Shown here in pieces: positions 16,680 through 25,599 of a DNA stretch of 64,000 nt. Origin of the DNA: Fibrobacter sp. UBA4297 (lineage in GTDB: Bacteria; Fibrobacterota; Fibrobacteria; Fibrobacterales; Fibrobacteraceae); NCBI RefSeq assembly GCF_002394865.1, contig NZ_DGUZ01000019.1, forward strand, positions 210,514 through 274,513, given 5' to 3'. The notes under the pieces are model-generated. The model worked only from the letters and a program-made list of their open reading frames with translations. It had not been told where the DNA came from and did not search any database. Each line of letters opens with the position of its first letter. Position 1 is the first letter of the stretch. The position numbers and the translations under genes are program-made.

Positions 16680-17723
16680 ATGCATAAAATTTCCCGCATT
16701 TCTTTAGCTTTTACCGGGGCAATCCTCTCCGCCTCGCTATTGGCAGCCTGTGGCGACGAAAATGCGACAGCCGCCTTCAACAATTTCGCTAATCAGAGTT
16801 CTAGCGATCAGGCCCAACCATCAACGATTTCCAGCTCTTCGACCGAACAGCTCCCAGCAAGTTCCGCAGACGCAAACTCCAGTTCTGCAACAGCTCCGGA
16901 CGGCATTTCCAGTTCCTCGGATGCAGGCGTCCCACCCACCCAGTCCAGTTCCTCGGCCGGGAATGTTGAGCTCGACCCAGGCTGCGTAGAAACACCTGTC
17001 GCTGCAATCCCCATTGACACCAACGGCCTTGCCGACATCGCCGATGTATTCAAGAGCGTCCGTTGCAACGAAAAGGCCGTGTTCGTCATCCGCCATGGCG
17101 AACGTGAAGATGGCAAGACTAGCCGAGAAACTCCCCTCACCTACTACGAAGGCGAACCGGATTCCATTGGCGGTGAACCCACTGATGGCATAAGGCAGGC
17201 TCAAGCCGTCGGCAAAAAACTCATCAGCGCTGAAGACTTTGTTTTCTCGCACACCAACTACGTTCGCACAGAACAGACATGCCTCAACATCGCAATCGGT
17301 CGCGGGCAGCAAACGTTCCCACATGACACAACAGAACTATATTCCATCAGCTGGTTCAAGAAAGACAGCGAACGCTATAAGTTCCTTGACGATTCCACAG
17401 GAAACGTCCGCTTGGTTATTGCGGGCTGGGCATTCGACAACCTCTATGCAGAAGTCTTCTACAACCTCAAAGAAAAGTCCGAAGAAATTGTGAAAAAAGA
17501 CATCGCTCCGGGCTACGCATCCATGAACAAGTACCGCGTCATCTGCACTCACGACGATTTTGTCGTCCCGTTCACAGCATACGTTTCCAACGGAACCGTG
17601 AACTACAAATACCACGTTACAAGTCACTGGCCGTACTTCTTGACCGGTGTCGCCGTCATCATCGACAACAAAGACCAAATCAGGTACGTTCCGTTTAGAG
17701 GCCTTGGCATCGGCGTGGAATAA
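16680..17723 (+). CDS. Lipoprotein of the histidine phosphatase superfamily
   Basis: 347 residues. Signal peptide with lipobox LLAAC (Cys near residue 24), then a long Ser/Ala/Pro spacer to about residue 100 with repeated SSSS blocks, typical of Fibrobacter surface proteins. The globular part carries the RHG motif (FVIRHGERED; R138, H139, G140) expected for the phospho-accepting histidine, a second arginine region (HTNYVRTEQTCL) and a late CTHDDF histidine. That fits a phosphomonoesterase or phytase-like branch acting at the cell surface. Substrate unknown. Preceded by an array of inverted repeats and its own promoter; terminator at 17775. Confidence 0.85.
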   Translation: MHKISRISLAFTGAILSASLLAACGDENATAAFNNFANQSSSDQAQPSTISSSSTEQLPASSADANSSSATAPDGISSSSDAGVPPTQSSSSAGNVELDPGCVETPVAAIPIDTNGLADIADVFKSVRCNEKAVFVIRHGEREDGKTSRETPLTYYEGEPDSIGGEPTDGIRQAQAVGKKLISAEDFVFSHTNYVRTEQTCLNIAIGRGQQTFPHDTTELYSISWFKKDSERYKFLDDSTGNVRLVIAGWAFDNLYAEVFYNLKEKSEEIVKKDIAPGYASMNKYRVICTHDDFVVPFTAYVSNGTVNYKYHVTSHWPYFLTGVAVIIDNKDQIRYVPFRGLGIGVE

Positions 17724-17774
17724 CAACTTCCCGGCATCTGCAAAAAATCGCCACATTTAGCATTTTTTAACAAG

Positions 17775-17809
17775 AATCCTCGAAAATTGACTGATTTCGG
17801 GGATTTTTT
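17775..17809 (+). terminator. Rho-independent terminator
   Basis: AATCCTCGAAA with TTTCGGGGATT (one G-T pair) and a run of six T. Confidence 0.75.
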
Positions 17810-17890
17810 GTATTCGAAGCACAATCCTCAGCACGCTTCAAAATGTTCTCAAAATATTTCTCAAATTAAGGTTTATATAACAACCTCTTT

Positions 17891-17919
17891 TTCAAATTTT
17901 AATATATATTATCTATAGT
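17891..17919 (+). promoter_or_regulatory. Candidate promoter of the GH74 gene
   Basis: TTCAAA, 17 bases, TATAGT (17914-17919). Around it GTTCTCAAAAT occurs at 17845 and again at 17936, with a variant TTTCTCAAAT at 17857; these direct repeats could be regulator sites. Confidence 0.4.
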
Positions 17920-17961
17920 TGTTAGGGTTTTAATTGTTCTCAAAATTCCAACGGAGACGAT

Positions 17962-20523
17962 ATGTTTGGTAAAATTTCAATGGTCGGCATCACCGCACTC
18001 ACTCTCGCCACAAGTGCAAGCGCCGAAAAATACGAATGGGGCAATGTCCGCTTTGATGGCGGTGGATTCGTTTCTGCCGTAATGTTCCACCCCAAGGCCA
18101 AGAACCTGCTGTACGCACGCACAGACGTGGGTGGCATTTACCGCTTTGATTTTGAAAACAAGACCTGGATTCCGCTGATGGATTTCATCTCGGAAAACGA
18201 CAAAGGTCTTTACGGCACCGAAGCTTTTGCACTCGACCCCACCGACCCCAAGCGCATTTACGTACTCGCCGGCACCGGCTATTTTAGCAAGGGCCGCACA
18301 GCAGTGCTCCGCAGTGAAGACTTCGGCGCTACCTGGGACACAAGCTATGTAGAGATGCTCGCCCACGGCAACGGCATGGGCCGCCAGACTGGTGAAAAAC
18401 TCGCCGTGGACCCCAACAAGCCAAATATCATCTTCTGCGGAAGCCGCACCAAGGGCCTTTACAAAAGTACCGACTACGGTAAAACTTGGACAAGCGCCTA
18501 CAAGGTCGCCCTTTCTACCGCAACCGAATCTAGCCTGAACGGCGTGAACGGCATTAGCTTCGTGATGTTCGACGAATCGCAGGGCAAAAACGCCGACGGT
18601 TCCACCAAGACCATTTACATCGGCATTTCTGAAACCAAGGACAATTTGCAGGTAAGCCACGACGGCGGCGCCACCTGGGAAGCCATCAAAGGCGTCCCCA
18701 CAGGACTCATGCCGCACCGCGCAAAGATTGTTGACGGAGACATGTACGTAACCTTCGCCGACGGCCCTGGCCCATACAACATCGCAAGCGGCGGTTTCTA
18801 CAAGTACAACATCGCCGGCGGCACATGGACCGACCTCACCCCGAGCGATTCCGTGGAACACGAAGGTAGCACCACCAAGAGCTACGAAAAGGACAAGAGC
18901 TCTTACGGCGGCGTGGCCATTGACCCGTCGGACAAGAACCATATCGTGATTTCGACATTGGGCAAGTACACCGGCCGCCACGTGACCAAAGACGAAAAAG
19001 AGAATTACGGCGACCGCATCTACGCCACCACTGACGGCGGCAAGACCTGGAATCACGGACAGCATTACAACGACATTCCGAACATTGACGCAAACGGCAC
19101 CGACTGGATTCCGGGCAATGCCATCCACTGGGCAGGTTCCCTCGAAATTAACCCGTTCAACAACAAGGAAGCTTGGGTCACAAGCGGTAACGGCATCTTT
19201 ATGACTGAAGACGTCTCCGCAAAGGTTCCCCTTTGGAAATTCATGTCCAAGGGCATCGAAGAAACCGTGCCGCTCGACATCGTGAGCATTCCGGGAGGCC
19301 CGCTTGTCACCGCTATTGGCGACTATGACGGCGCAGTTTACACGGACATTAAGCAGAGCGCCCAGCGCCACAAGCCGACAATCGGCACTACCGAAAGCAT
19401 GGGTTACGCCCCGCTTACCGGAAGCTTGGTGCGCACAGGCGTGATTACCGTTTACGGCAAGTACGATTCACAGAACTTCAACGTGATGTACCGTTCCGAT
19501 GACATGGGCAAGACCTGGGACAGCGTAAAGACCACACTCAAGGGCCCGAAGGGCTTGGTGGTACTTTCTGCAGATGGCAAAATCATGTTGCACCGTCCAG
19601 ACCAGGGCGCAACAGTTTACCGCTCCGATGATAATGGCGCCTCTTGGACCGCCGTCGAAACCGGCACGCAGACAAACTATTCCCGCATTGTCGCAGACCC
19701 CGTAGATCCTAAAACATTCTACGTCATGGGCGGTATGGGCACGCTTTACAGATCCACCGACGGCGGTAAGACTTTTGCTGAAGCTGAAGCACGCTTGCAG
19801 AACGAACAGGCTGGCGAATACTATAATGGCGGCGGACTCATCCGCACGGTTCCCGGCAGAGAAGGCCACCTCTGGGTTCCTGTAGACCAGTCTCAAGTTT
19901 GGCTCCCGAAGGGATTCAGCGAAAACGGACTTGCCTACACCGAAGACGGTGGCAAGAGCTGGAACCATTGCGAAGGCGCATCGACCGCAATCGCCGTGGG
20001 CATCGGCAAGGCCAAGGATGGAGCCGACTACGAAACCATCTTTATCTGGGGAGCTGCAAAATCAGGCGATCCGATTGGCATTTACCGCAGTACAGACAAG
20101 TGCAAGACATTCGAACGCGTGAACGACGACTTGCACCAGTTCGGCGGTCCGGGTAACGGAAACTTCGTACAGGGCGACATGAACACCTTCGGCGTTGTTT
20201 ACATGAGCACCGTGGGTCGTGGCACCATCGTGGGCGCTCCGGAAGGCACTGAATTTGTCGAAGTTCCGCCGACAGGACTCAACAAAATTACGCGCAGCAT
20301 TGGCAAGGTAACGCTCACGCAGCAGAACAGAACTTTGCTGGTAAACGTCCCGAGCGAAAGCAAGCTCGAAGTCATCGCGCTGAACGGCAAGACGCTCCTT
20401 ACAGCAGACGTAAACGGCAATAGAAGCGTAAGCCTCAAGAAACTCCCGACCGGCAAGTACATCGCAAAGGTTGTTGGTACTAACGGCAAGTTGCTCTTGA
20501 AAAAAGCTATCGCAATTAAATAA
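17962..20523 (+). CDS. Glycoside hydrolase family 74 xyloglucanase with C-terminal sorting domain
   Basis: 853 residues. Secreted endo-xyloglucanase: cuts the beta-1,4-glucan backbone of plant xyloglucan. Signal peptide 1-22 (TALTLATSASA). Two seven-bladed propellers follow, with many BNR-like turns (SEDFGATW, STDYGKTW, SHDGGATW, TDGGKTW). Candidate catalytic acids are D55 in RTDVGGIYR and D454 in IGDYDGAVY, the positions expected for GH74. Residues about 770-853 are a small beta domain (LNGKTLLTADVNG, LPTGKYIAKVV, ending KKAIAIK) like a type IX secretion sorting domain. Start ATG with GGAGA. Lies near an acetylxylan esterase, together attacking hemicellulose. Confidence 0.93.
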   Translation: MFGKISMVGITALTLATSASAEKYEWGNVRFDGGGFVSAVMFHPKAKNLLYARTDVGGIYRFDFENKTWIPLMDFISENDKGLYGTEAFALDPTDPKRIYVLAGTGYFSKGRTAVLRSEDFGATWDTSYVEMLAHGNGMGRQTGEKLAVDPNKPNIIFCGSRTKGLYKSTDYGKTWTSAYKVALSTATESSLNGVNGISFVMFDESQGKNADGSTKTIYIGISETKDNLQVSHDGGATWEAIKGVPTGLMPHRAKIVDGDMYVTFADGPGPYNIASGGFYKYNIAGGTWTDLTPSDSVEHEGSTTKSYEKDKSSYGGVAIDPSDKNHIVISTLGKYTGRHVTKDEKENYGDRIYATTDGGKTWNHGQHYNDIPNIDANGTDWIPGNAIHWAGSLEINPFNNKEAWVTSGNGIFMTEDVSAKVPLWKFMSKGIEETVPLDIVSIPGGPLVTAIGDYDGAVYTDIKQSAQRHKPTIGTTESMGYAPLTGSLVRTGVITVYGKYDSQNFNVMYRSDDMGKTWDSVKTTLKGPKGLVVLSADGKIMLHRPDQGATVYRSDDNGASWTAVETGTQTNYSRIVADPVDPKTFYVMGGMGTLYRSTDGGKTFAEAEARLQNEQAGEYYNGGGLIRTVPGREGHLWVPVDQSQVWLPKGFSENGLAYTEDGGKSWNHCEGASTAIAVGIGKAKDGADYETIFIWGAAKSGDPIGIYRSTDKCKTFERVNDDLHQFGGPGNGNFVQGDMNTFGVVYMSTVGRGTIVGAPEGTEFVEVPPTGLNKITRSIGKVTLTQQNRTLLVNVPSESKLEVIALNGKTLLTADVNGNRSVSLKKLPTGKYIAKVVGTNGKLLLKKAIAIK

Positions 20524-20602
20524 ACCGCATTAACGAAATCGCCCGCCCAGCGGGCATGACAACAACAAAAAGTTTCAATAATCATCAATCCCACACTTAA
20601 AA

Positions 20603-20650
20603 AGGCTAGAGTCCAAAGCGAACGCTTGCAAACTCTGGCCTTTCTTTTTT
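20603..20650 (+). terminator. Rho-independent terminator
   Basis: AGGCTAGAGT / ACTCTGGCCT (one G-T pair) with an inner AGCG/CGCT stem, then T-rich run. Upstream, 20541-20556 holds a short CCCGC/GCGGG hairpin. Confidence 0.8.
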
Positions 20651-20714
20651 GCTATGTTATAAGGAGGCCCGCTCTGCGCAAGCGTGACAAGGACTTAAAG
20701 CACGGCAATTCCCT

Positions 20715-21392
20715 ATGCAAGAACTGACTTTTAAAATCATCGCACGAATCAAAAGCGACTTTCACGAAAAGTTTGGCATTCCGCGTCAAAGTGGACTAGT
20801 GCAAAACTTGCGCTCGACCATACGCTTTGAGCCGGATTTCAGCAATGCGGATGCACTCCGCGGTCTCGAGGGATTTAGCCACCTGTGGATTATGTGGATT
20901 TTTTCGGAGAATATTCGCAGCACATGGAGCCCGACCGTGCGCCCGCCAAGACTTGGCGGCAATAAGCGCCTCGGCGTTTTTGCCACACGTTCGAGCTTTC
21001 GCCCGAATCCGATCGCACTTTCTTGCGTAAAAATCGAAAGCGTCAATCTCGATACGCCCGAAGGTCCAGAAATTGTTGTGAGCGGCGCAGACCTCATGGA
21101 TGGCACCCCGATTGTTGATATCAAGCCGTACCTGCCTTACACGGACGCCCACCCCGAAGCGGTTGGCGGCTTTGCAGACGCAGTGAAGCAAAATAAGATT
21201 CACGTCAAGAATCCCGAAGCGCTAAAAAACCTGAGCGCAGACAAGCAAACGGCGCTTATAGAAGTCCTGGAGCAGGACCCGCGCCCCGCCTACCAAAACG
21301 ACCCCAAACGAGTTTACGGATTTACCTTCGCCGAATTTGAAGTCAAATTTAAAGTCGTTGGCGAAGAACTGGAAATCGTGAGCATTGAATAA
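20715..21392 (+). CDS. trmO: tRNA m6t6A37 methyltransferase TrmO (TsaA family)
   Basis: 225 residues. TsaA/TrmO beta-barrel fold methylating N6-threonylcarbamoyladenosine at tRNA position 37 with SAM. Family blocks are visible: GLEGFSHLWIMW, RPPRLGGNKRLGVFATRSSFRPNPIALS, DLMDGTPIVDIKPYLPY. The C-terminal part (PKRVYGFTFAEFEVKF) matches the TrmO-type extension. The start ATG at 20715 has no close Shine-Dalgarno; the GGAGG at 20664 is too far. A TGCTATGTTATAAGG box at 20651 is the likely -10 region. Confidence 0.88.
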   Translation: MQELTFKIIARIKSDFHEKFGIPRQSGLVQNLRSTIRFEPDFSNADALRGLEGFSHLWIMWIFSENIRSTWSPTVRPPRLGGNKRLGVFATRSSFRPNPIALSCVKIESVNLDTPEGPEIVVSGADLMDGTPIVDIKPYLPYTDAHPEAVGGFADAVKQNKIHVKNPEALKNLSADKQTALIEVLEQDPRPAYQNDPKRVYGFTFAEFEVKFKVVGEELEIVSIE

Positions 21393-21510
21393 GTGTTTCC
21401 GCAACATTTCATTCTTAAAAAAGGACGTTTTTTCCCAAAAAACATGCTACTAAAATTAAATTTTCAATGATTTAGTAACACATTTCGCTCTTTTCCACCA
21501 AAAGCAATAA

Positions 21511-21542
21511 AGAAAGAGCCCCGCGTAAAAACACGGAGCCCT
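21511..21542 (-). terminator. Terminator of the CE6 esterase gene
   Basis: On the minus strand GGGCTCCGTG - loop - GCGGGGCTC followed by TTTCTTTATT, about 20 bases past the stop. Confidence 0.7.
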
Positions 21543-21561
21543 TAGCATTGAGGAGAACTTA

Positions 21562-22824
21562 TTATTGCAAATTCACTCGCTGTACAATTTGCGACGACTC
21601 AGTGATAACACTCATCATATAAACGCCCGACGGCACCTTTTTCTTGGAAATCAAGACATCGTGTTCGCCAGCGCTCAATATGCGATTGACACTGACAACT
21701 TCGGCACCAAGCACGGAATAAAGGCGAATATTCACAAAGCCCGATCTTGATAAAGTAAGCGGTACTTGTACAAAGTCACCCGCATAAGAAACCTTACCGA
21801 CATAAAAAGCGTAGATTGCATTCGGGATGGCAACACCTCCAACCGTAGAAGAGCTACTATGGTGGTGAACCTCCGACGAGCTAGAGGATTCAACCGGAAC
21901 GGAACTCGAGGAACTTTTCGCTTCCGATGAACTCGACGGTGTTTCGCTACTGCTCGATTCCGCAACAGGATCCAACTTATTTCCAAGGACTTCAATCATC
22001 TTTTCAGCATAGCGTTTACCAAATTCGCGGTATTCCTGCGAGATAAAGTGGACATTCTGTCCATCGCCCAGCGCCTGGTTAAAGCCTTCGGACGAGACAA
22101 CGTAAAAATTCTTGGACTGCTGCGGGAGTTTTGCGATATTGTTATTCGCGCCCTTGCTAGAACCGACACGCAACACTTCGCCAGCAAGGAACGGCACATC
22201 ATTGCCTAGCCCCAAATCCTTGATAATGTTGTCGTAAACCTTTTTGACTTTGGAGGGCCATTGACCGTCACCGGCATCCGTTTCACCCTGATGGAAGATG
22301 ATTCCCTTGATGACACCATCCGCTTGCGCCTTTTTGGCCATTTCAATCAAACGACCATATGGATTACCGCCATACTGATTGATATAACCAGTCATCCAAC
22401 TCTGCGACATCCTGATGGAATTGACATAGTTCTGATATTTATCCTTGTCAAATAGCTGAATACTGCATCCGGCAACCGCCACTATGACGACACCCACCTT
22501 GATTTGCGGATCAGTCTTTTCGACCATGGTGCGGCCAAAGTAGTCCGTGGGGCCGAGTTTAGCATTATTGCAATGAGCGAGCGGCGGTGTAGCCTTGGCC
22601 CACTTCCCTTTTGTCTTGCCAGAACAGGAACCATTATCCGCAGACCAAAGGATCTGGAATCGTTCATCAACAGTCCTATCCTGGTTTTCGATATTGCCCT
22701 GCCCTTCCATATTGGACTGGCCAAAAGCGAGATAGATGTGAAAATTGGGATCCGGTGCGGCATGAGTCATAGAAGCCGCCAATCCCACACCAAAAAACAA
22801 TCCCACAAGACGCGAGACTTTCAT
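21562..22824 (-). CDS. Carbohydrate esterase family 6 acetylxylan esterase with Ser-rich linker
   Basis: 420 residues. Secreted esterase removing acetyl groups from xylan. Signal peptide 1-22. SGNH/CE6 catalytic features: nucleophile in AFGQSNMEG (S37), FHQGETDAG (E181 region) and C-terminal histidine in NVHFISQEYREFG (H259). Residues about 290-325 are a linker of repeated SSSS with an inserted HHHS. Residues 335-420 form a beta domain ending SGVYMMSVITESS..., resembling the type IX-type C-terminal domain also seen on the GH74 protein. Start ATG 22824 has AAGGAG. Divergent from the lipoprotein gene at 22976. Confidence 0.92.
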   Translation of the reverse strand: MKVSRLVGLFFGVGLAASMTHAAPDPNFHIYLAFGQSNMEGQGNIENQDRTVDERFQILWSADNGSCSGKTKGKWAKATPPLAHCNNAKLGPTDYFGRTMVEKTDPQIKVGVVIVAVAGCSIQLFDKDKYQNYVNSIRMSQSWMTGYINQYGGNPYGRLIEMAKKAQADGVIKGIIFHQGETDAGDGQWPSKVKKVYDNIIKDLGLGNDVPFLAGEVLRVGSSKGANNNIAKLPQQSKNFYVVSSEGFNQALGDGQNVHFISQEYREFGKRYAEKMIEVLGNKLDPVAESSSSETPSSSSEAKSSSSSVPVESSSSSEVHHHSSSSTVGGVAIPNAIYAFYVGKVSYAGDFVQVPLTLSRSGFVNIRLYSVLGAEVVSVNRILSAGEHDVLISKKKVPSGVYMMSVITESSQIVQRVNLQ

Positions 22825-22836
22825 TCTACACTCCTT

Positions 22837-22854
22837 GGGGCACTAAAGTACCCC
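22837..22854. promoter_or_regulatory. Imperfect 18-bp palindrome in the CE6 leader
   Basis: GGGGCACTAAAGTACCCC, 14 of 18 positions symmetric, between the presumed -10 (TATATT on the minus strand, 22869-22874) and the ribosome site of the CE6 gene. A possible operator; not tested. Confidence 0.3.
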
Positions 22855-22975
22855 CCAACAACGCTCTAAATATACCCTAATTTCCACTCTTTTGTTAAAT
22901 CTTTGGAAAAACGCGTTGTAGGATTCTGCAACATCTATTTTTTTATATATATTCCCTTTAAAAAAGAGGATTTAT

Positions 22976-23533
22976 ATGACAATCAAAATCTTGGCTTCCC
23001 TTGCGATTGCAACAACATTGTTCACCGCCTGTAGCGATTCTTCCACGCCCCCGCCGACTAAGGCCGAACAGTGCGCCGCAGGGCTTTCCGCAGACTGCGT
23101 CATTGGTACATGGAGCATCAACGGCCCGACCGTAGCAAAGACTGTCGGAACAGACATTGCCTACGGCATCGACCAGAGCCATGACTTGACCGCTAGCCCA
23201 GCTACACTCAGGTTCTATATCGATTCCGAAAAGAAAACCAACACATTTGAATTCACCAACTCACCCCTAAGCAAGGCCGATTGCCAAACTCCGACCGGAA
23301 AAACTTACGGAATCTGGGACATTGTCGGAACATCTATCCATCTTTACGCACGAATCGGTAACGAATGTATGGAAAAGAGCGATGTAACGCTCCCGGCAAC
23401 CGTAACAGTCGAAGCGAACAAGGTCTCATTGACACTTCAGGGACTTTTCTTCATGGAACCGGAAATGAAGCAAGCCGATCTCGTCGACAAACAGAACACG
23501 ACCGAAATTTTCACCTTCGTTTCGGCCGACTAA
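22976..23533 (+). CDS. Putative lipoprotein, function unknown
   Basis: 185 residues. Signal peptide with lipobox LFTAC (Cys near residue 19), then a Pro/Ser/Lys spacer and one domain with a GTWSINGP block, reminiscent of a small lipocalin-like or beta-sandwich fold (VIGTWSIN ... TLRFYIDSEKKTNTFEF ... TVTVEANKVSLTLQG). Four cysteines in the mature part could form disulfides. Start ATG with GAGGA; TATATT at 22948-22953 upstream. Its stop overlaps the stop of the convergent transglutaminase gene by four bases. Confidence 0.75.
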   Translation: MTIKILASLAIATTLFTACSDSSTPPPTKAEQCAAGLSADCVIGTWSINGPTVAKTVGTDIAYGIDQSHDLTASPATLRFYIDSEKKTNTFEFTNSPLSKADCQTPTGKTYGIWDIVGTSIHLYARIGNECMEKSDVTLPATVTVEANKVSLTLQGLFFMEPEMKQADLVDKQNTTEIFTFVSAD

Positions 23534-25599
23534 CTTGCCTTCCAGCGGTTACGTTCGTATTCTCGCAACTGATCTAAAGCAGTAGACAAAGCTTGTTCAA
23601 AATGCGGGTCCTTGGGACTCGCCTTTTTTGTTGCTTGAGCAGTCGCCCGCGTAGTATTTAACGCTTGTTCCACTCGCTTGGCAAAAGCGGAAACAGTCTC
23701 ACCGGGAGCACGAACAAAGCCTAAGCGGGCAAGGCGTTTTTCGGCATCGGCAAGGAGCGCAATCCATTGGACCGCATTTTTCGAGACATTTTGCTGACCT
23801 GATTGGCGATGGAGTCCACGAAACTTCAGTAGTGCCAAAACAAGGAGCAAGACTACAAGCGCGATATAAAGCGCGGGGCTAGAAACGAAACGCTCCGAAG
23901 CGGTTTGCCAGCTATCAACGACACGACGCCACTCCCCATCCTTGAGCAAATGCATTACGTACGAGAAACGGCCTTTCAAGCCTTCTAGCTTTATGGAAAG
24001 CCATGAGGGTTTTGCAAACGTCATTTCGGTTAATGGCGGAGTCGGGTCAAAAATGTACCATTTCTGCTCAATGTAGACTTCAACCCAGGCATGGCTATGA
24101 CGACGGCGGAATGTCGCATACGGGCGGCCAGCGATATGTTCCGGGTGAGCAAAGCCGGTCACGTAGCGCGCCGGAATTCCCTGATGGCGCAAAAGGAGTG
24201 TCGCAAGCGTTGCGTAGTACTCGCAATAGCCCTCTTTAGTTTTCCAGAAAATTGCAATGGGGTCGATTTTTGAATTTACACGTCGCCCAGGAACAACGTA
24301 AGAATATTTGAAATTATGTATAAAATAAGATTCAATTAATTTTAACGTCTGGACTGCGAATTGTGCGGAGTCCAAAGTTCTGTTCACAAGAGCCGCAGAA
24401 TCAGGAGCAAGACTTACACTATCGAGATGCGTGGTCGGGAGAGACATCGCAGCGGCAATTGTATCTAGGAGTGATTTTTCTTTGCTTGGGATTTGCAAAA
24501 ATGAGGAAAGAGATTCAATCGTCGTTGATTTTGTTGAAGAACGCGCCGCAATCGCAAGAGTTTCCGCAGAATCAGGCACATAATAAAACCAGTCACTACG
24601 AGTTCCATTCGCGCCCGCAAAAACGTTCGTTGAATAGTAATCTAGGGAGTCTGCATTTTTGCTCGCCACGCCCACAACATTCGGAGGGGCAAACATAAAG
24701 CCGAAATTGTCGAGAGTCGCCTGCACCCAAACGGATTTGACATTTGGCGCAACCACCGCAGAATCTTCAGATTCAAAGACAGCGTAGTCCACCCGATAAC
24801 GCGCCGGATAAAGTTTCTTCTCGGCCGTCGCCGGGAGTTTCCAGATGCCCGCCACATATTTTTCATAGGCGGCAGCCCGCAGGTACGTGGGTGCAAGCGT
24901 ATCCCAAACGCGGAGGACAATTTCGCTATTGTACTTGGAATTGTAATTACTAGAGAAGGAGCCCAATGCAGCCACGGGATCAAATCCCATCACGCGATTT
25001 TTCACGTAATACTCTTCGGCCCAGCGACCACTGTAATAGCGATTACTTTTCCAATATTTAAAACCGAGATACGACGAGCCGCACAGACTCGCATAAAGTA
25101 AAACGAAAAGCAACCGCTTGTAAAGAGCAACGTGCGGACGGCCAAACGCATATACCGCAAGCAATAGCGCCACAACGGCACTGATGACACTTGCACGAGG
25201 CGCTTGGAATAGCCCCATGAAAAGTGCGGCAACGCCATTGAACACGACAAAGACTTCGTAGCCGCCATTCCCGAGACTCCGCTTTTGCAGCCACGCCAAA
25301 TAAAGTAAATACCACGCCGGGATAAAGACCAAATATGGCGAAACTCCCATTTCAACGCTCGGCGTGAGCACCCACCACAACGCGCATGGAACAATCGCAC
25401 CGTATGCGAAAATTTTTCTGTAACGCGGGATTTTTCTCTGGTTCGTCGCAGACTTTGAAAGCAAATATTGTTTGACGTGAATCGCGATAAACAAGGCTGC
25501 AAAAACAAAGCCAAGAATTTCAAGCCCACTTGAAACGCCCAAATTGATGGAGACAATACAGAAGAAAATCGTCTTGCAAATTTCACGGAAGTTCATCAT
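23530..25599 (-). CDS. Membrane-bound transglutaminase-like protein (TgpA type)
   Basis: 689 residues. About six N-terminal membrane helices (residues 10-195), a periplasmic region, a transglutaminase-like core with catalytic triad C459 (EGYCEYYATL), H503 (HSHAWVEVY) and D518 (FDPTPPL), then a further helix near residue 580 and a cytoplasmic tail. Such proteins sit with MoxR and DUF58 genes in many bacteria; a protease or transglutaminase action on envelope proteins is inferred. Overlaps the DUF58 gene by ATGA, so the pair is translationally coupled. Confidence 0.88.
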   Translation of the reverse strand: MMNFREICKTIFFCIVSINLGVSSGLEILGFVFAALFIAIHVKQYLLSKSATNQRKIPRYRKIFAYGAIVPCALWWVLTPSVEMGVSPYLVFIPAWYLLYLAWLQKRSLGNGGYEVFVVFNGVAALFMGLFQAPRASVISAVVALLLAVYAFGRPHVALYKRLLFVLLYASLCGSSYLGFKYWKSNRYYSGRWAEEYYVKNRVMGFDPVAALGSFSSNYNSKYNSEIVLRVWDTLAPTYLRAAAYEKYVAGIWKLPATAEKKLYPARYRVDYAVFESEDSAVVAPNVKSVWVQATLDNFGFMFAPPNVVGVASKNADSLDYYSTNVFAGANGTRSDWFYYVPDSAETLAIAARSSTKSTTIESLSSFLQIPSKEKSLLDTIAAAMSLPTTHLDSVSLAPDSAALVNRTLDSAQFAVQTLKLIESYFIHNFKYSYVVPGRRVNSKIDPIAIFWKTKEGYCEYYATLATLLLRHQGIPARYVTGFAHPEHIAGRPYATFRRRHSHAWVEVYIEQKWYIFDPTPPLTEMTFAKPSWLSIKLEGLKGRFSYVMHLLKDGEWRRVVDSWQTASERFVSSPALYIALVVLLLVLALLKFRGLHRQSGQQNVSKNAVQWIALLADAEKRLARLGFVRAPGETVSAFAKRVEQALNTTRATAQATKKASPKDPHFEQALSTALDQLREYERNRWKAS

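Noticed and set aside
20541..20556. CCCGC/GCGGG hairpin as the GH74 terminator
   Set aside because: No T-run; the stronger terminator is at 20603-20650.
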